This document shows, piece after piece, positions 1 to 5,398 of a stretch of DNA of 5,398 nt; within the stretch, counting starts at the first letter, position 1, and each line of letters opens with the position of its first letter. The notes under the pieces are model-generated. The model was not told the origin of the DNA. It saw nothing but the letters and a program-made list of their open reading frames with translations, and did not search any database. The translations under genes were made by a program, and so were the position numbers. This stretch comes from an uncultured Zetaproteobacteria bacterium (GTDB lineage: Bacteria > Pseudomonadota > Zetaproteobacteria > Mariprofundales > Mariprofundaceae): assembly GCA_947311795.1 (NCBI GenBank), contig CAMZLX010000114.1:1-5398 (forward strand), in the 5' to 3' direction.

Positions 1-775
1 CAAAGCTGCTGATGAGTTTCCAAGTGAGCCATCGGATGAAACAGATTTATCCATTGATATCTCAGGCGCAGAATTAAGCCGTATGATTACATCCACAGCT
101 TTTGCCATGTCCAATGATGAAACACGTAAATATTTAACAGGTAGTTTGTTCGAAGTCTCGTCCGAACATGGTATTCGTATTGTCACCACAGATGGACATC
201 GCATGGCGCTAAGTGAATTATCATTATCAGCACAGCAAGCGACAACAGAATGTATTGTGCCTAAAAAAGCGGTGATGGAAATAAAGCGTTTGGCTGAATC
301 CTGTGAAGGTGATATAATATTATGTCTTGGAAAACAACAAGTTAGAGTTAAAATTGACAATCAACGTTTCACATCAAAAGTGATTGATGCTAAATATCCA
401 GTCTATGAAGATGTGATTCCTAAAAATAACCCATACACTGCTGTGATTGATAAAAATCAGCTTGATCAAGCCTTGCGTAGAAGTATGGTTGTTGCCAATG
501 ATTTCACCCATGATGTAAAACTATCCTTCTCCAGTGATAAACTATCTATTGTCGCGCATAATACAGAGCAGGAGCAAGCTGAAGAGGATATGGCTATATC
601 CTATGATGGTTTGGAAGTTGAGGTGGGCTTTAATGCGAAATATATGCGTGATGTATTAAATGCTATTCAATCGGCGACAGTGCGTGTCCAACTTAAAGAC
701 AGTTTGTCCCCTGCTTTACTTTTAGAAGCTGACCATGAGCGTTCTCGCCATGTGTTGATGCCAATGCGTATTTAA
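1..775 (+). CDS. dnaN: DNA polymerase III subunit beta (sliding clamp), 5' end outside window
   Basis: The beta clamp is a ring-shaped dimer that encircles DNA and tethers the replicative polymerase and many other repair and replication proteins. The gene enters from the left: the first whole codon is at position 2, and 257 codons precede the TAA at 773-775. Compared with the roughly 366-residue E. coli protein, about the first 107 residues (domain I) are missing and domains II and III are present. Visible family marks are a DEFPS stretch at the left edge, TDGHRMALS (codons at about 188-214, part of the partner-binding pocket), FTSKVIDAKYP with the following VIPKN, EQEQAEE, GFNAKYMRDVLNAI and the C-terminal MPMRI, which forms the other side of the pocket. 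The internal ATG at 83 is not the start, because homology continues upstream of it. No terminator is visible after the stop, so read-through into prkB is possible. The identity is secure. Confidence 0.97.
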   Translation, partial: KAADEFPSEPSDETDLSIDISGAELSRMITSTAFAMSNDETRKYLTGSLFEVSSEHGIRIVTTDGHRMALSELSLSAQQATTECIVPKKAVMEIKRLAESCEGDIILCLGKQQVRVKIDNQRFTSKVIDAKYPVYEDVIPKNNPYTAVIDKNQLDQALRRSMVVANDFTHDVKLSFSSDKLSIVAHNTEQEQAEEDMAISYDGLEVEVGFNAKYMRDVLNAIQSATVRVQLKDSLSPALLLEADHERSRHVLMPMRI

Positions 776-799
776 AACGTGGTCTTTATGCCTGTTTAA

Positions 800-828
800 T
801 TGCATAATGCCGCGCTAAGCGATACATT
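800..828 (+). promoter_or_regulatory. weak candidate sigma-70 promoter for prkB
   Basis: In the 89-bp gap between dnaN and prkB, TTGCAT (800-805) and TACATT (823-828) are separated by 17 bp and match the -35 and -10 consensus at 3/6 and 4/6 positions. The spacing is ideal but the boxes are poor, so this is only a candidate. No convincing CbbR (LysR-type) operator was recognised, and prkB could equally be read from a dnaN promoter. Confidence 0.25.
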
Positions 829-852
829 TAAGTTTGTTTGAATAAATATTAA

Positions 853-859
853 GAGGGAG
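853..859 (+). promoter_or_regulatory. ribosome binding site of prkB
   Basis: GAGGGAG lies 5 nt before the ATG at 865. It supports that start over the out-of-frame ATG at 861, which is only 1 nt from the purine run and would give just four codons before a stop. Confidence 0.7.
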
Positions 860-864
860 TATGT

Positions 865-1728
865 ATGTCTGTTAAACATCCTGTCATTTCTGTAACTGGT
901 TCTTCTGGAGCAGGTACAAGCACAGCAAAAGTTGCTTTGGAGCACATTTTTCACCGTGAAAATGTAACACCTGCAATTGTAGAAGGTGATTGTTTTCATA
1001 AGTTCGACCGATTAACCTTTAAAGAAAAATCAGCTGAATTTGAAGCTGCTGGAAAACGTTTAAGTCATTTTTCTGATGAAGCCAACTTATTTGATAAAAT
1101 TGCAGAGTTGTTTAAGTCCTATGGTGAGACAGGAAAAGGTAAAGCGCGCACATACGTTCACGATGATGAAGAAGCAAAATTATATGGTGTAGATTCAGGT
1201 AAATTTACCGATTGGCGCGATATTGGTGAAGGTTCTGATTTATTGTTTTATGAAGGTCTTCATGGTGGTGTTGAAGAAGTGCGTCCTTATGCTGATTTAA
1301 TGGTTGGTATTGTACCTGTTGTGAACATCGAGTGGATTCAAAAAATTCACCGTGATACGGCAATGCGCGGTTATTCATCTGAAGCAGTTGTAGATAATAT
1401 TTTATCACGTATGCATGATTATGTTCACTTTATTACGCCGCAGTTCAGCCACACAGATGTTAACTTCCAACGTGTACCTTTGGTGGATACATCCAATCCA
1501 TTTATTGCACGTGATGTACCTACACCTGATGAAAGTTTAATGGTGATTCGTATTCGCAATGCTGAAAAATGGGGTATCGATTTCCCACATTTATTGTCTA
1601 TGTTGAATCATTCCTTCATGTCTCGCCGTAATACTTTGGTGGTACCATCAAGTAAAATGTTGTTGGCAATGGAATTGATTTTCGCACCCATCATTCATGA
1701 TATGCTTGAAAAACGTAAATCAGCTTAA
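865..1728 (+). CDS. prkB: phosphoribulokinase, bacterial class I (PrkB type)
   Basis: This cytosolic enzyme phosphorylates ribulose 5-phosphate with ATP to make ribulose 1,5-bisphosphate, the CO2 acceptor for RuBisCO in the Calvin cycle. The 287-residue length is close to the roughly 290 usual for proteobacterial octameric enzymes. The P-loop GSSGAGTS is at residues 12-19. EGDCFHKFDR follows, with the expected catalytic base D42 and the sugar-phosphate ligands H45, R49 and K53 in the numbering of the Rhodobacter enzyme. YVHDD (97-101), FYEGLHG with E130 (Walker B-like) and IHRDTAMRGYS with R163, D164 and R168 come next. VDTSNPFIARDVPTPDES is also typical. The loop between E130 and D164 is about four residues shorter than in the Rhodobacter protein. 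There is only one cysteine (C43), so the disulfide switch of plant enzymes is not possible; known class I enzymes are instead controlled by NADH and AMP. A strong terminator follows 21 bp after the stop. No RuBisCO gene is in the window. Uridine kinase, a relative, is excluded by the residue matches. Confidence 0.96.
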   Translation: MSVKHPVISVTGSSGAGTSTAKVALEHIFHRENVTPAIVEGDCFHKFDRLTFKEKSAEFEAAGKRLSHFSDEANLFDKIAELFKSYGETGKGKARTYVHDDEEAKLYGVDSGKFTDWRDIGEGSDLLFYEGLHGGVEEVRPYADLMVGIVPVVNIEWIQKIHRDTAMRGYSSEAVVDNILSRMHDYVHFITPQFSHTDVNFQRVPLVDTSNPFIARDVPTPDESLMVIRIRNAEKWGIDFPHLLSMLNHSFMSRRNTLVVPSSKMLLAMELIFAPIIHDMLEKRKSA

Positions 1729-1749
1729 ATTTTTAATGTTTAAAGTCTT

Positions 1750-1782
1750 TAAGGGTAGCTCTAGTAGCTACCCTTATTTTTT
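1750..1782 (+). terminator. rho-independent terminator after prkB
   Basis: A perfect 11-bp stem pairs TAAGGGTAGCT (1750-1760) with AGCTACCCTTA (1766-1776) around a 5-nt loop, CTAGT, and is followed directly by six T residues (1777-1782). It begins 21 bp after the prkB stop and points in the + direction. It should end the prkB (or dnaN-prkB) transcript and implies that mnmG has its own promoter. Confidence 0.93.
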
Positions 1783-1803
1783 ATCTATTTTCAAAATCTA
1801 GGG

Positions 1804-1832
1804 TTAAAGTCTGTAGAGAAACATCATAATAT
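1804..1832 (+). promoter_or_regulatory. candidate promoter region for the mnmG-rsmG-parAB operon
   Basis: The spacer between the prkB terminator and mnmG (1783-1914) is very AT-rich and must contain a promoter if the terminator is efficient. The best guess is TTAAAG (1804-1809) with TAATAT (1827-1832) at 17-bp spacing, or the overlapping CATAAT (1825-1830, 5/6 match) at 15 bp. TATAGT (1861-1866, 5/6 match) is another -10 candidate without a good -35. Choosing among them from sequence alone is unreliable. Confidence 0.25.
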
Positions 1833-1914
1833 ACTTAATACGCCCAATTTAATAAAAAAATATAGTTTAATTGTTTTGCTTTTGTAATCTAGCGTCATGA
1901 AAATGAAAAATGAT

Positions 1915-3816
1915 ATGTTTCACGTGAAACATCCCGATGGAAAAGTAGACGTGTTGGTGATTGGTGCTGGTCATGCAGGGTGTGAAGCTGCGGCTGCGGC
2001 TGCGCGGCGAGGTGCTAAGGTTAGGCTTGTTACCCAAAACTTAGACACCATTGCCAAAATGTCATGCAACCCTGCCATTGGTGGTGTGGGTAAAGGTCAC
2101 TTGGTTAAGGAAGTGGATGCTTTGGGTGGCATCATGGGTGTGGCAGCAGATAAAGCTGCTATTCAATATCGCATCTTAAACCAGCGTAAAGGTCCTGCTG
2201 TGCAAGCCACGCGCGCGCAATGTGATAGGCGATTATACCATATTGCAATGCGACATCTTCTGGATAGTCAAAAAAATTTACATGTGTATCAAGGTTCTAT
2301 TAACGACATTTGTTTCACCCATTCAGGTGACGTATGTGGGGTGGTTGATAATTTTGGTGTTGAGCATGAAGCACCAACAGTTATCTTAACAACTGGAACA
2401 TTTTTGGGCGGACTGATTCATATTGGTGACAATCGTTTTCCAGCCGGTCGTTTGGGTGATGCTGCGATTGAAGGGTTGACGCAAGAGCTGTATCAAAAAG
2501 AGCTTCGTTTGGGGCGCTTAAAGACGGGTACACCACCGCGCTTGGATAAGCGAACCATTGATTGGGATAGTTTGGAACAACAACCAGGTGATGTAAACGC
2601 AACACCATTTTCTATTTTAAATGCACAAGTGAATCAACATCAAGATAACTGTGCCATAGCGCGAACAAACGCACGCACTCATGATATTATTCGTGAAAAC
2701 CTTGAACGGTCACCTATGTTTTCTGGTCAAATTGAAAGTAAAGGACCACGTTATTGTCCCAGCATTGAAGACAAGGTTGTTCGGTTTTCTGATAAAGATA
2801 GCCATCAAATATTCTTAGAACCAGAGGGTAGCGACCATGCAGAGGTATACCCGAATGGTATATCAACTTCCCTTCCGATTGATGTGCAATGGCAGTTTTT
2901 GCGCTCCATCCAAGGATTGGAACAGGTCAATATTATTCGTCCAGGTTACGCGATTGAGTATGATTATGTTGATCCAACAGAGCTTAAAACAACATTGGAA
3001 TGTAAGAAAGTTGCTGGTCTGTTTCATGCTGGGCAAATCAATGGCACAACAGGTTATGAAGAAGCGGCTGCACAGGGATTGTTGGCGGGTATCAATGCTG
3101 CGGCACTTGCTTTAAACCTAGATTCGTGGGTGCCAACGCGTGCTGAATCTTATATCGGTGTGATGGTTGATGACCTAGTGCATAAAGGTGTGAGCGAGCC
3201 TTATCGCATGTTTACATCGCGCGCTGAGTTTCGACTGCAGTTGCGCGAAGACAATGCAGATATTCGATTATCAGGTCACGCCATACGTATGAATTTATTG
3301 AATGATGATTGGAAAGTGAAGATAGAAAACCGTATTAACCTAATGGAAGAAGCCAGAGAGACATTGGCAAGCATGGTGATTGGTTCAGGTAAGGTGTGGA
3401 AAGGTAAACTGGATGAGTATGATCTTCCTTTGCCTAAGCAGGGTATGTCTGTATCCGCATATTGTCACCGCCCTGATGTTGACGTGGATAAGGTTATTCC
3501 ACTGTTGAACCTGGGTGATTTAAATGCTCGCGACTTAGGCTCTGTAAAAGCCTTATTGCACTACGATGGTTACCTGGATAAACAACAGCTGGAAGTGGAT
3601 AAGTTTTCCAACTTGGAATCTATACGTATTCCTGAGCAAATGGATTATTCAAAAGTGATGGGGCTAAGCACAGAGGTAAGACAAAAACTGACCGATGCAA
3701 AACCTTTGAATTTGGGTCAAGCATCACGGATTTCAGGGGTTACCCCTGCTGCAATGAGCTGTATGATGATATGGCTGAAATCAATGTCTAAGCAGAAGGT
3801 TAAGCTGCATGGATAA
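1915..3816 (+). CDS. mnmG: tRNA uridine 5-carboxymethylaminomethyl modification enzyme MnmG (GidA)
   Basis: MnmG is an FAD enzyme that works with the GTPase MnmE to install the (carboxymethyl)aminomethyl group on wobble U34 of certain tRNAs in the cytosol. From ATG 1915 the product is 633 residues, against 629 in E. coli. Features, numbered from that start, are the FAD-binding GxGxxG in VIGAGHAG (about 16-22), MSCNPAIGGVGKGHLVKE with the conserved C51, GRLKTGTPPRLD, RYCPSIEDK with the second conserved cysteine C281, HQIFLEPEG, GQINGTTGYEEAAAQG (about 373-388), PYRMFTSRAEFRL (from about 429) and the C-terminal GQASRISGVTPAA helical segment. In-frame ATGs at 1897 and 1903 would add six or four residues (MKMKND). 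I prefer 1915 because MFHVKH aligns best with the E. coli start, but no candidate has a Shine-Dalgarno sequence. A perfect parS site lies across codons 1-6. The stop overlaps the rsmG start by 8 bp. mnmE is not in the window. Function is certain; the start is not. Confidence 0.97.
   Translation: MFHVKHPDGKVDVLVIGAGHAGCEAAAAAARRGAKVRLVTQNLDTIAKMSCNPAIGGVGKGHLVKEVDALGGIMGVAADKAAIQYRILNQRKGPAVQATRAQCDRRLYHIAMRHLLDSQKNLHVYQGSINDICFTHSGDVCGVVDNFGVEHEAPTVILTTGTFLGGLIHIGDNRFPAGRLGDAAIEGLTQELYQKELRLGRLKTGTPPRLDKRTIDWDSLEQQPGDVNATPFSILNAQVNQHQDNCAIARTNARTHDIIRENLERSPMFSGQIESKGPRYCPSIEDKVVRFSDKDSHQIFLEPEGSDHAEVYPNGISTSLPIDVQWQFLRSIQGLEQVNIIRPGYAIEYDYVDPTELKTTLECKKVAGLFHAGQINGTTGYEEAAAQGLLAGINAAALALNLDSWVPTRAESYIGVMVDDLVHKGVSEPYRMFTSRAEFRLQLREDNADIRLSGHAIRMNLLNDDWKVKIENRINLMEEARETLASMVIGSGKVWKGKLDEYDLPLPKQGMSVSAYCHRPDVDVDKVIPLLNLGDLNARDLGSVKALLHYDGYLDKQQLEVDKFSNLESIRIPEQMDYSKVMGLSTEVRQKLTDAKPLNLGQASRISGVTPAAMSCMMIWLKSMSKQKVKLHG
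1916..1931. promoter_or_regulatory. parS: parS centromere site 1 (in the 5' end of mnmG)
   Basis: TGTTTCACGTGAAACA is a perfect match to the 16-bp bacterial chromosomal parS consensus, and the palindrome extends to 18 bp (1915-1932). It is the loading site for ParB, which clamps onto DNA and spreads to form the partition complex. As codons it reads FHVKH within the MnmG N-terminus. The presence of a parB gene beginning at 5172 supports function. Confidence 0.95.
3794..3800 (+). promoter_or_regulatory. ribosome binding site of rsmG inside mnmG
   Basis: AGAAGGT lies within the last mnmG codons, 8 nt before the rsmG ATG at 3809. It supports that start, and no in-frame start codon exists further upstream before the TGA at 3776. 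Confidence 0.55.
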
Positions 3817-4348
3817 TCAGCAGCTTCAGTACTGTGATGAGGTGATGAAGTTTCGTAAGGTCTTAAACTTAACATCCATCAAAGATGTGAACGTGTTTTA
3901 TAAGACGTTTATTACGCCCTCTGTTTTACTTGAAAAGTGGATACCTCAAGGCGCAACGGTATTGGATATTGGAAGTGGTATGGGTATTCCAGGTATTCCG
4001 CTGTTGATTCATCGCCCAGATATTCGTGGTATTTTGGTTGAACGCAGGATGAAGCGTACAGAGTTTATACGACATGTTATCCGCAAGCTAAAGTTAAACG
4101 GTGTGGCGCACGATGCAGATATTATTGATTTGGAGCCACTGGGCGCAACTGTGTGCACTGCACGTGCCGTCTCTGAAGTGAGTGCGCTCATCGCCTTGTG
4201 TGATAAACATATTGTTGATGGCGGGCTTGCTGTGTTACCGATTCCGAATGATGTGGATTTACCAGTCATTCAAGGGTGGGTATTAAAAGAAGATTTTTTT
4301 CAACAAGGTCAACAACGCATCGTTTGTTATCAAAAGTCATGTTTGTAA
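3809..4348 (+). CDS. rsmG: 16S rRNA (guanine-N7) methyltransferase RsmG (GidB), short divergent form
   Basis: RsmG uses S-adenosylmethionine to methylate N7 of G527 (E. coli numbering) in 16S rRNA; its loss gives low-level streptomycin resistance in several bacteria. The identity rests on the Rossmann-fold SAM motif VLDIGSGMGIPGIPL (51-65), the preceding NLTSIKD (20-26), KRTEFIRHV (82-90), TARAVSEVSAL (117-127) and the conserved place between mnmG and parA. The protein has 179 residues against 207 in E. coli. About 19 are missing at the N-terminus, where an in-frame stop at 3776 rules out an upstream start. Several usual features have also changed: the RHxxDS segment reads KTFITPS (32-38), the acidic residue of strand 2 is E78 within VERRMKR, and the normal LKG near the end of the fold reads VLPIP (142-146). 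R119 and R170 remain. It overlaps mnmG by 8 bp, so translation is probably coupled. The gene is intact, but its activity is less certain than its family. Confidence 0.88.
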   Translation: MDNQQLQYCDEVMKFRKVLNLTSIKDVNVFYKTFITPSVLLEKWIPQGATVLDIGSGMGIPGIPLLIHRPDIRGILVERRMKRTEFIRHVIRKLKLNGVAHDADIIDLEPLGATVCTARAVSEVSALIALCDKHIVDGGLAVLPIPNDVDLPVIQGWVLKEDFFQQGQQRIVCYQKSCL

Positions 4349-4351
4349 AGT

Positions 4352-4357
4352 GGAGGT
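4352..4357 (+). promoter_or_regulatory. ribosome binding site of parA, abutting parS
   Basis: GGAGGT is a near-perfect Shine-Dalgarno sequence with a 7-nt spacer to GTG 4365. It is too close to GTG 4356 and lies downstream of GTG 4350, so it favours 4365 as the parA start. Its last base is the first base of the parS palindrome. Confidence 0.75.
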
Positions 4358-4372
4358 GTTTCACGTGAAACA
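4357..4372. promoter_or_regulatory. parS: parS centromere site 2 (at the start of parA)
   Basis: This is a second perfect copy of TGTTTCACGTGAAACA, identical to the site at 1916 and 2441 bp from it. It fills the spacer between the parA Shine-Dalgarno sequence and the GTG at 4365 and continues into the first codons. The next base is again T, but the palindrome does not extend on the left (G at 4356). ParB bound here would lie on the parA start and about 0.8 kb from its own gene. Confidence 0.95.
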
Positions 4373-5156
4373 TAAAAATATAGGCCCTGTTTTTTCCATT
4401 GCTAACCAAAAGGGTGGCGTGGGTAAAACAACCACAAGCATCAACTTGGCGGCATCTTTGGCAGCCATGGACAAAAGAGTGTTGGTTTTAGACTTAGACC
4501 CCCAAGGCAATACCACATCAGGTTTAGGTGTGGATAAAGATGGCGTCACGGTAGGTATGTATGACCTATTGGCTAAGGGCGGCGAGTTAAAAGACGCAAT
4601 CATGGAAACCGAGTGTGAGGGTTTGTACCTTGTGCCCGCCACGATTGACTTGTCAGGTGCTGAAGTAGAGCTGGTGAATCAAGATAACCGCGAACATGTG
4701 CTTTTTGAACACTTGGCAGCCTATCAAGGCGAGGGTTTTGATTATGTTATTATTGACTGTCCGCCTGCACTTAATATGTTGACCATCAATGCGCTTACAG
4801 CATCAGACAGGGTGTTGATTACGTTACAAACTGAGTTTTATGCTATGGAAGGGCTTAGTCAATTGATGGATACGATTCGCCGCGTTCGCGCTAACTTGAA
4901 CGATAGCCTTGAGGTTGAGGGTATTGTATTAACCATGGTGGACAGGCGCAACAACCTGTCTATCCAAGTGGAAAAAGATGTTCGAGAATACTTTGGTGCA
5001 CAGGTATATGAGTCGGTCATACCACGAAATGTTCGACTGTCTGAAGCTCCAAGTTATGGGTTGCCTGTAATGTATCACGACTTGCGTTCAAAGGGTGCGC
5101 AGGCTTATTTACAAATGGCACAAGAGCTGATGCAACGCGAAGCGATAGCCGTTTAA
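4365..5156 (+). CDS. parA: chromosome partitioning ATPase ParA (Soj)
   Basis: ParA is a MinD/ParA-family P-loop ATPase. Its ATP-bound dimer binds DNA nonspecifically and moves ParB-parS complexes, so newly copied origins separate; ParB stimulates its ATPase activity. From GTG 4365 the protein has 263 residues. The deviant Walker A KGGVGKTTT (16-24) has both the signature lysine K16 and K21. Walker A' is DLDPQGN with D45, and Walker B is VIIDCPP (128-134). The conserved RNVRLSEAPSYGLPV lies near the C-terminus. There is no long N-terminal helix-turn-helix domain, which fits the chromosomal Soj type rather than P1 or F plasmid ParA. GTG 4350 and GTG 4356 are alternative in-frame starts that would add five or three residues (including FHVKH from parS), but only 4365 is well placed behind GGAGGT. 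It follows rsmG by 16 bp and precedes parB by 15 bp. Confidence 0.96.
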   Translation: MKHKNIGPVFSIANQKGGVGKTTTSINLAASLAAMDKRVLVLDLDPQGNTTSGLGVDKDGVTVGMYDLLAKGGELKDAIMETECEGLYLVPATIDLSGAEVELVNQDNREHVLFEHLAAYQGEGFDYVIIDCPPALNMLTINALTASDRVLITLQTEFYAMEGLSQLMDTIRRVRANLNDSLEVEGIVLTMVDRRNNLSIQVEKDVREYFGAQVYESVIPRNVRLSEAPSYGLPVMYHDLRSKGAQAYLQMAQELMQREAIAV

Positions 5157-5160
5157 GGGA

Positions 5161-5166
5161 AGGGGA
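5161..5166 (+). promoter_or_regulatory. ribosome binding site of parB
   Basis: AGGGGA lies 5 nt before the ATG at 5172 and supports that start. Confidence 0.6.
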
Positions 5167-5171
5167 TATAT

Positions 5172-5398
5172 ATGAAAACACCACAAAAAAGACAGGCGTT
5201 AGGACGGGGTTTAAATGCACTTTTGGGTGATAAACCTACGCCAGAAGTTTTAGCTCAGGCAACGTTGATTCCAATTGCCAAGATTAAACCCAACAGTTTT
5301 CAGCCGAGAACACATTTTGATCAAGGTGAATTAACAGCCTTAACAGAGTCTATACGCAGGGATGGTGTGTTGATGCCTGTGTTGATTCGTCCATCTGG
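5172..5398 (+). CDS. parB: chromosome partitioning protein ParB (Spo0J), 3' end outside window
   Basis: ParB is the CTP-dependent DNA clamp that recognises parS and spreads from it, and it activates ParA. Only 75 codons are present. The start shows the family pattern: a basic N-terminus (MKTPQKRQ) running into LGRGLNALLGD (10-20), the region known in relatives to stimulate the ParA ATPase. It is followed by a short linker and then IPIAKIKPNSFQPRTHFDQGELTALTES, the beginning of the ParB/Srx CTPase domain, with the typical QPR at about 47-49. DGVLMPVLIRPSG follows, as in homologues. The GERR motif, the parS-reading helix-turn-helix domain and the dimerisation domain should lie to the right of the window. 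It directly follows parA and is almost certainly co-transcribed with it. Confidence 0.95.
   Translation, partial: MKTPQKRQALGRGLNALLGDKPTPEVLAQATLIPIAKIKPNSFQPRTHFDQGELTALTESIRRDGVLMPVLIRPS

Noticed and set aside
47..55. DnaA-box-like TTTATCCAT region
   Set aside because: It is a single inexact match within dnaN coding sequence, with no cluster of boxes anywhere in the window, so there is no case for oriC here.
365..380. Degenerate parS-like sequence in dnaN (CGTTTCACATCAAAAG)
   Set aside because: It matches the 16-bp consensus at only 11 positions, the right half-site is broken, and the codons encode the conserved clamp motif RFTSK.
861..875. Tiny upstream reading frame ATG-TAT-GTC-TGT-TAA overlapping the prkB start
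   Set aside because: Its ATG is 1 nt from the Shine-Dalgarno run, too close for efficient use, and it encodes only four residues.
863..879. VKHP at the start of PrkB resembling the FHVKHP encoded by parS in mnmG
   Set aside because: The DNA matches parS at only about half of the positions, and SxKHP is the normal start of class I phosphoribulokinases.
796..999. Antisense open frame across the prkB start
   Set aside because: It covers intergenic DNA and the reverse of conserved prkB codons, has no ribosome site I could see, and no recognisable motif. The same applies to other minus-strand frames at 1205-1408, 2381-2608, 4009-4269, 4361-4642 and 5017-5220.
2309..2324. parS half-site TGTTTCAC inside mnmG
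   Set aside because: Only the left half matches; the right half (CCATTCAG) has no similarity. A similar lone TGTTTCA near 3019 is also just half a site.
2837..3115. Second + strand open frame inside mnmG
   Set aside because: It lies wholly within the conserved HQIFLEPEG to GQINGTTGYEE region of mnmG in another frame and shows no family features.

Overview
The window looks like the chromosome-partitioning and replication neighbourhood of an autotrophic proteobacterium. Every real gene lies on the + strand. In order they are the 3' part of dnaN (DNA polymerase III sliding clamp), a complete Calvin-cycle phosphoribulokinase gene (prkB type), mnmG/gidA, rsmG/gidB, parA/soj and the 5' end of parB/spo0J. 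By eye the DNA leans AT-rich. The gamma-proteobacteria-like clamp and MnmG, together with a bacterial class I phosphoribulokinase, point to a CO2-fixing chemolithoautotroph. A gamma- or zetaproteobacterium is my guess; the window cannot settle the genus.

Layout: 1-775 is dnaN without its N-terminal third. A gap of 89 bp (776-864) carries the prkB ribosome binding site and a weak promoter candidate. prkB (865-1728) is followed at once by a textbook rho-independent terminator (1750-1782), so it is insulated from what lies downstream. An AT-rich spacer (1783-1914) should hold the promoter of the next unit. From there mnmG, rsmG, parA and parB run as a tight operon: 8 bp overlap, then 16 bp (1 bp if the longer ParA start is used), then 15 bp.

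The most striking non-coding signal is a pair of perfect 16-bp parS centromere sites (TGTTTCACGTGAAACA). One is at the 5' end of mnmG (1916-1931) and the other at the 5' end of parA (4357-4372). They lie 2441 bp apart and in the same codon register, so both reading frames can encode FHVKH. The parA copy sits between the Shine-Dalgarno sequence and the best GTG start and runs into the coding region. ParB, whose gene begins at 5172, is the expected ligand of both, so this operon carries the partition ATPase, the start of the partition CTPase gene and the centromere.

Points that depart from a standard origin region are these: a carbon-fixation kinase sits directly after dnaN where recF/gyrB are common; dnaN and the mnmG-rsmG-parAB block run in the same direction rather than diverging from oriC; and RsmG is short and has lost several family signature residues. 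I saw no RNA genes, CRISPR, insertion sequences or DnaA-box cluster. No stretch over 300 bp lacks a gene, and nothing here demands a wholly new system.
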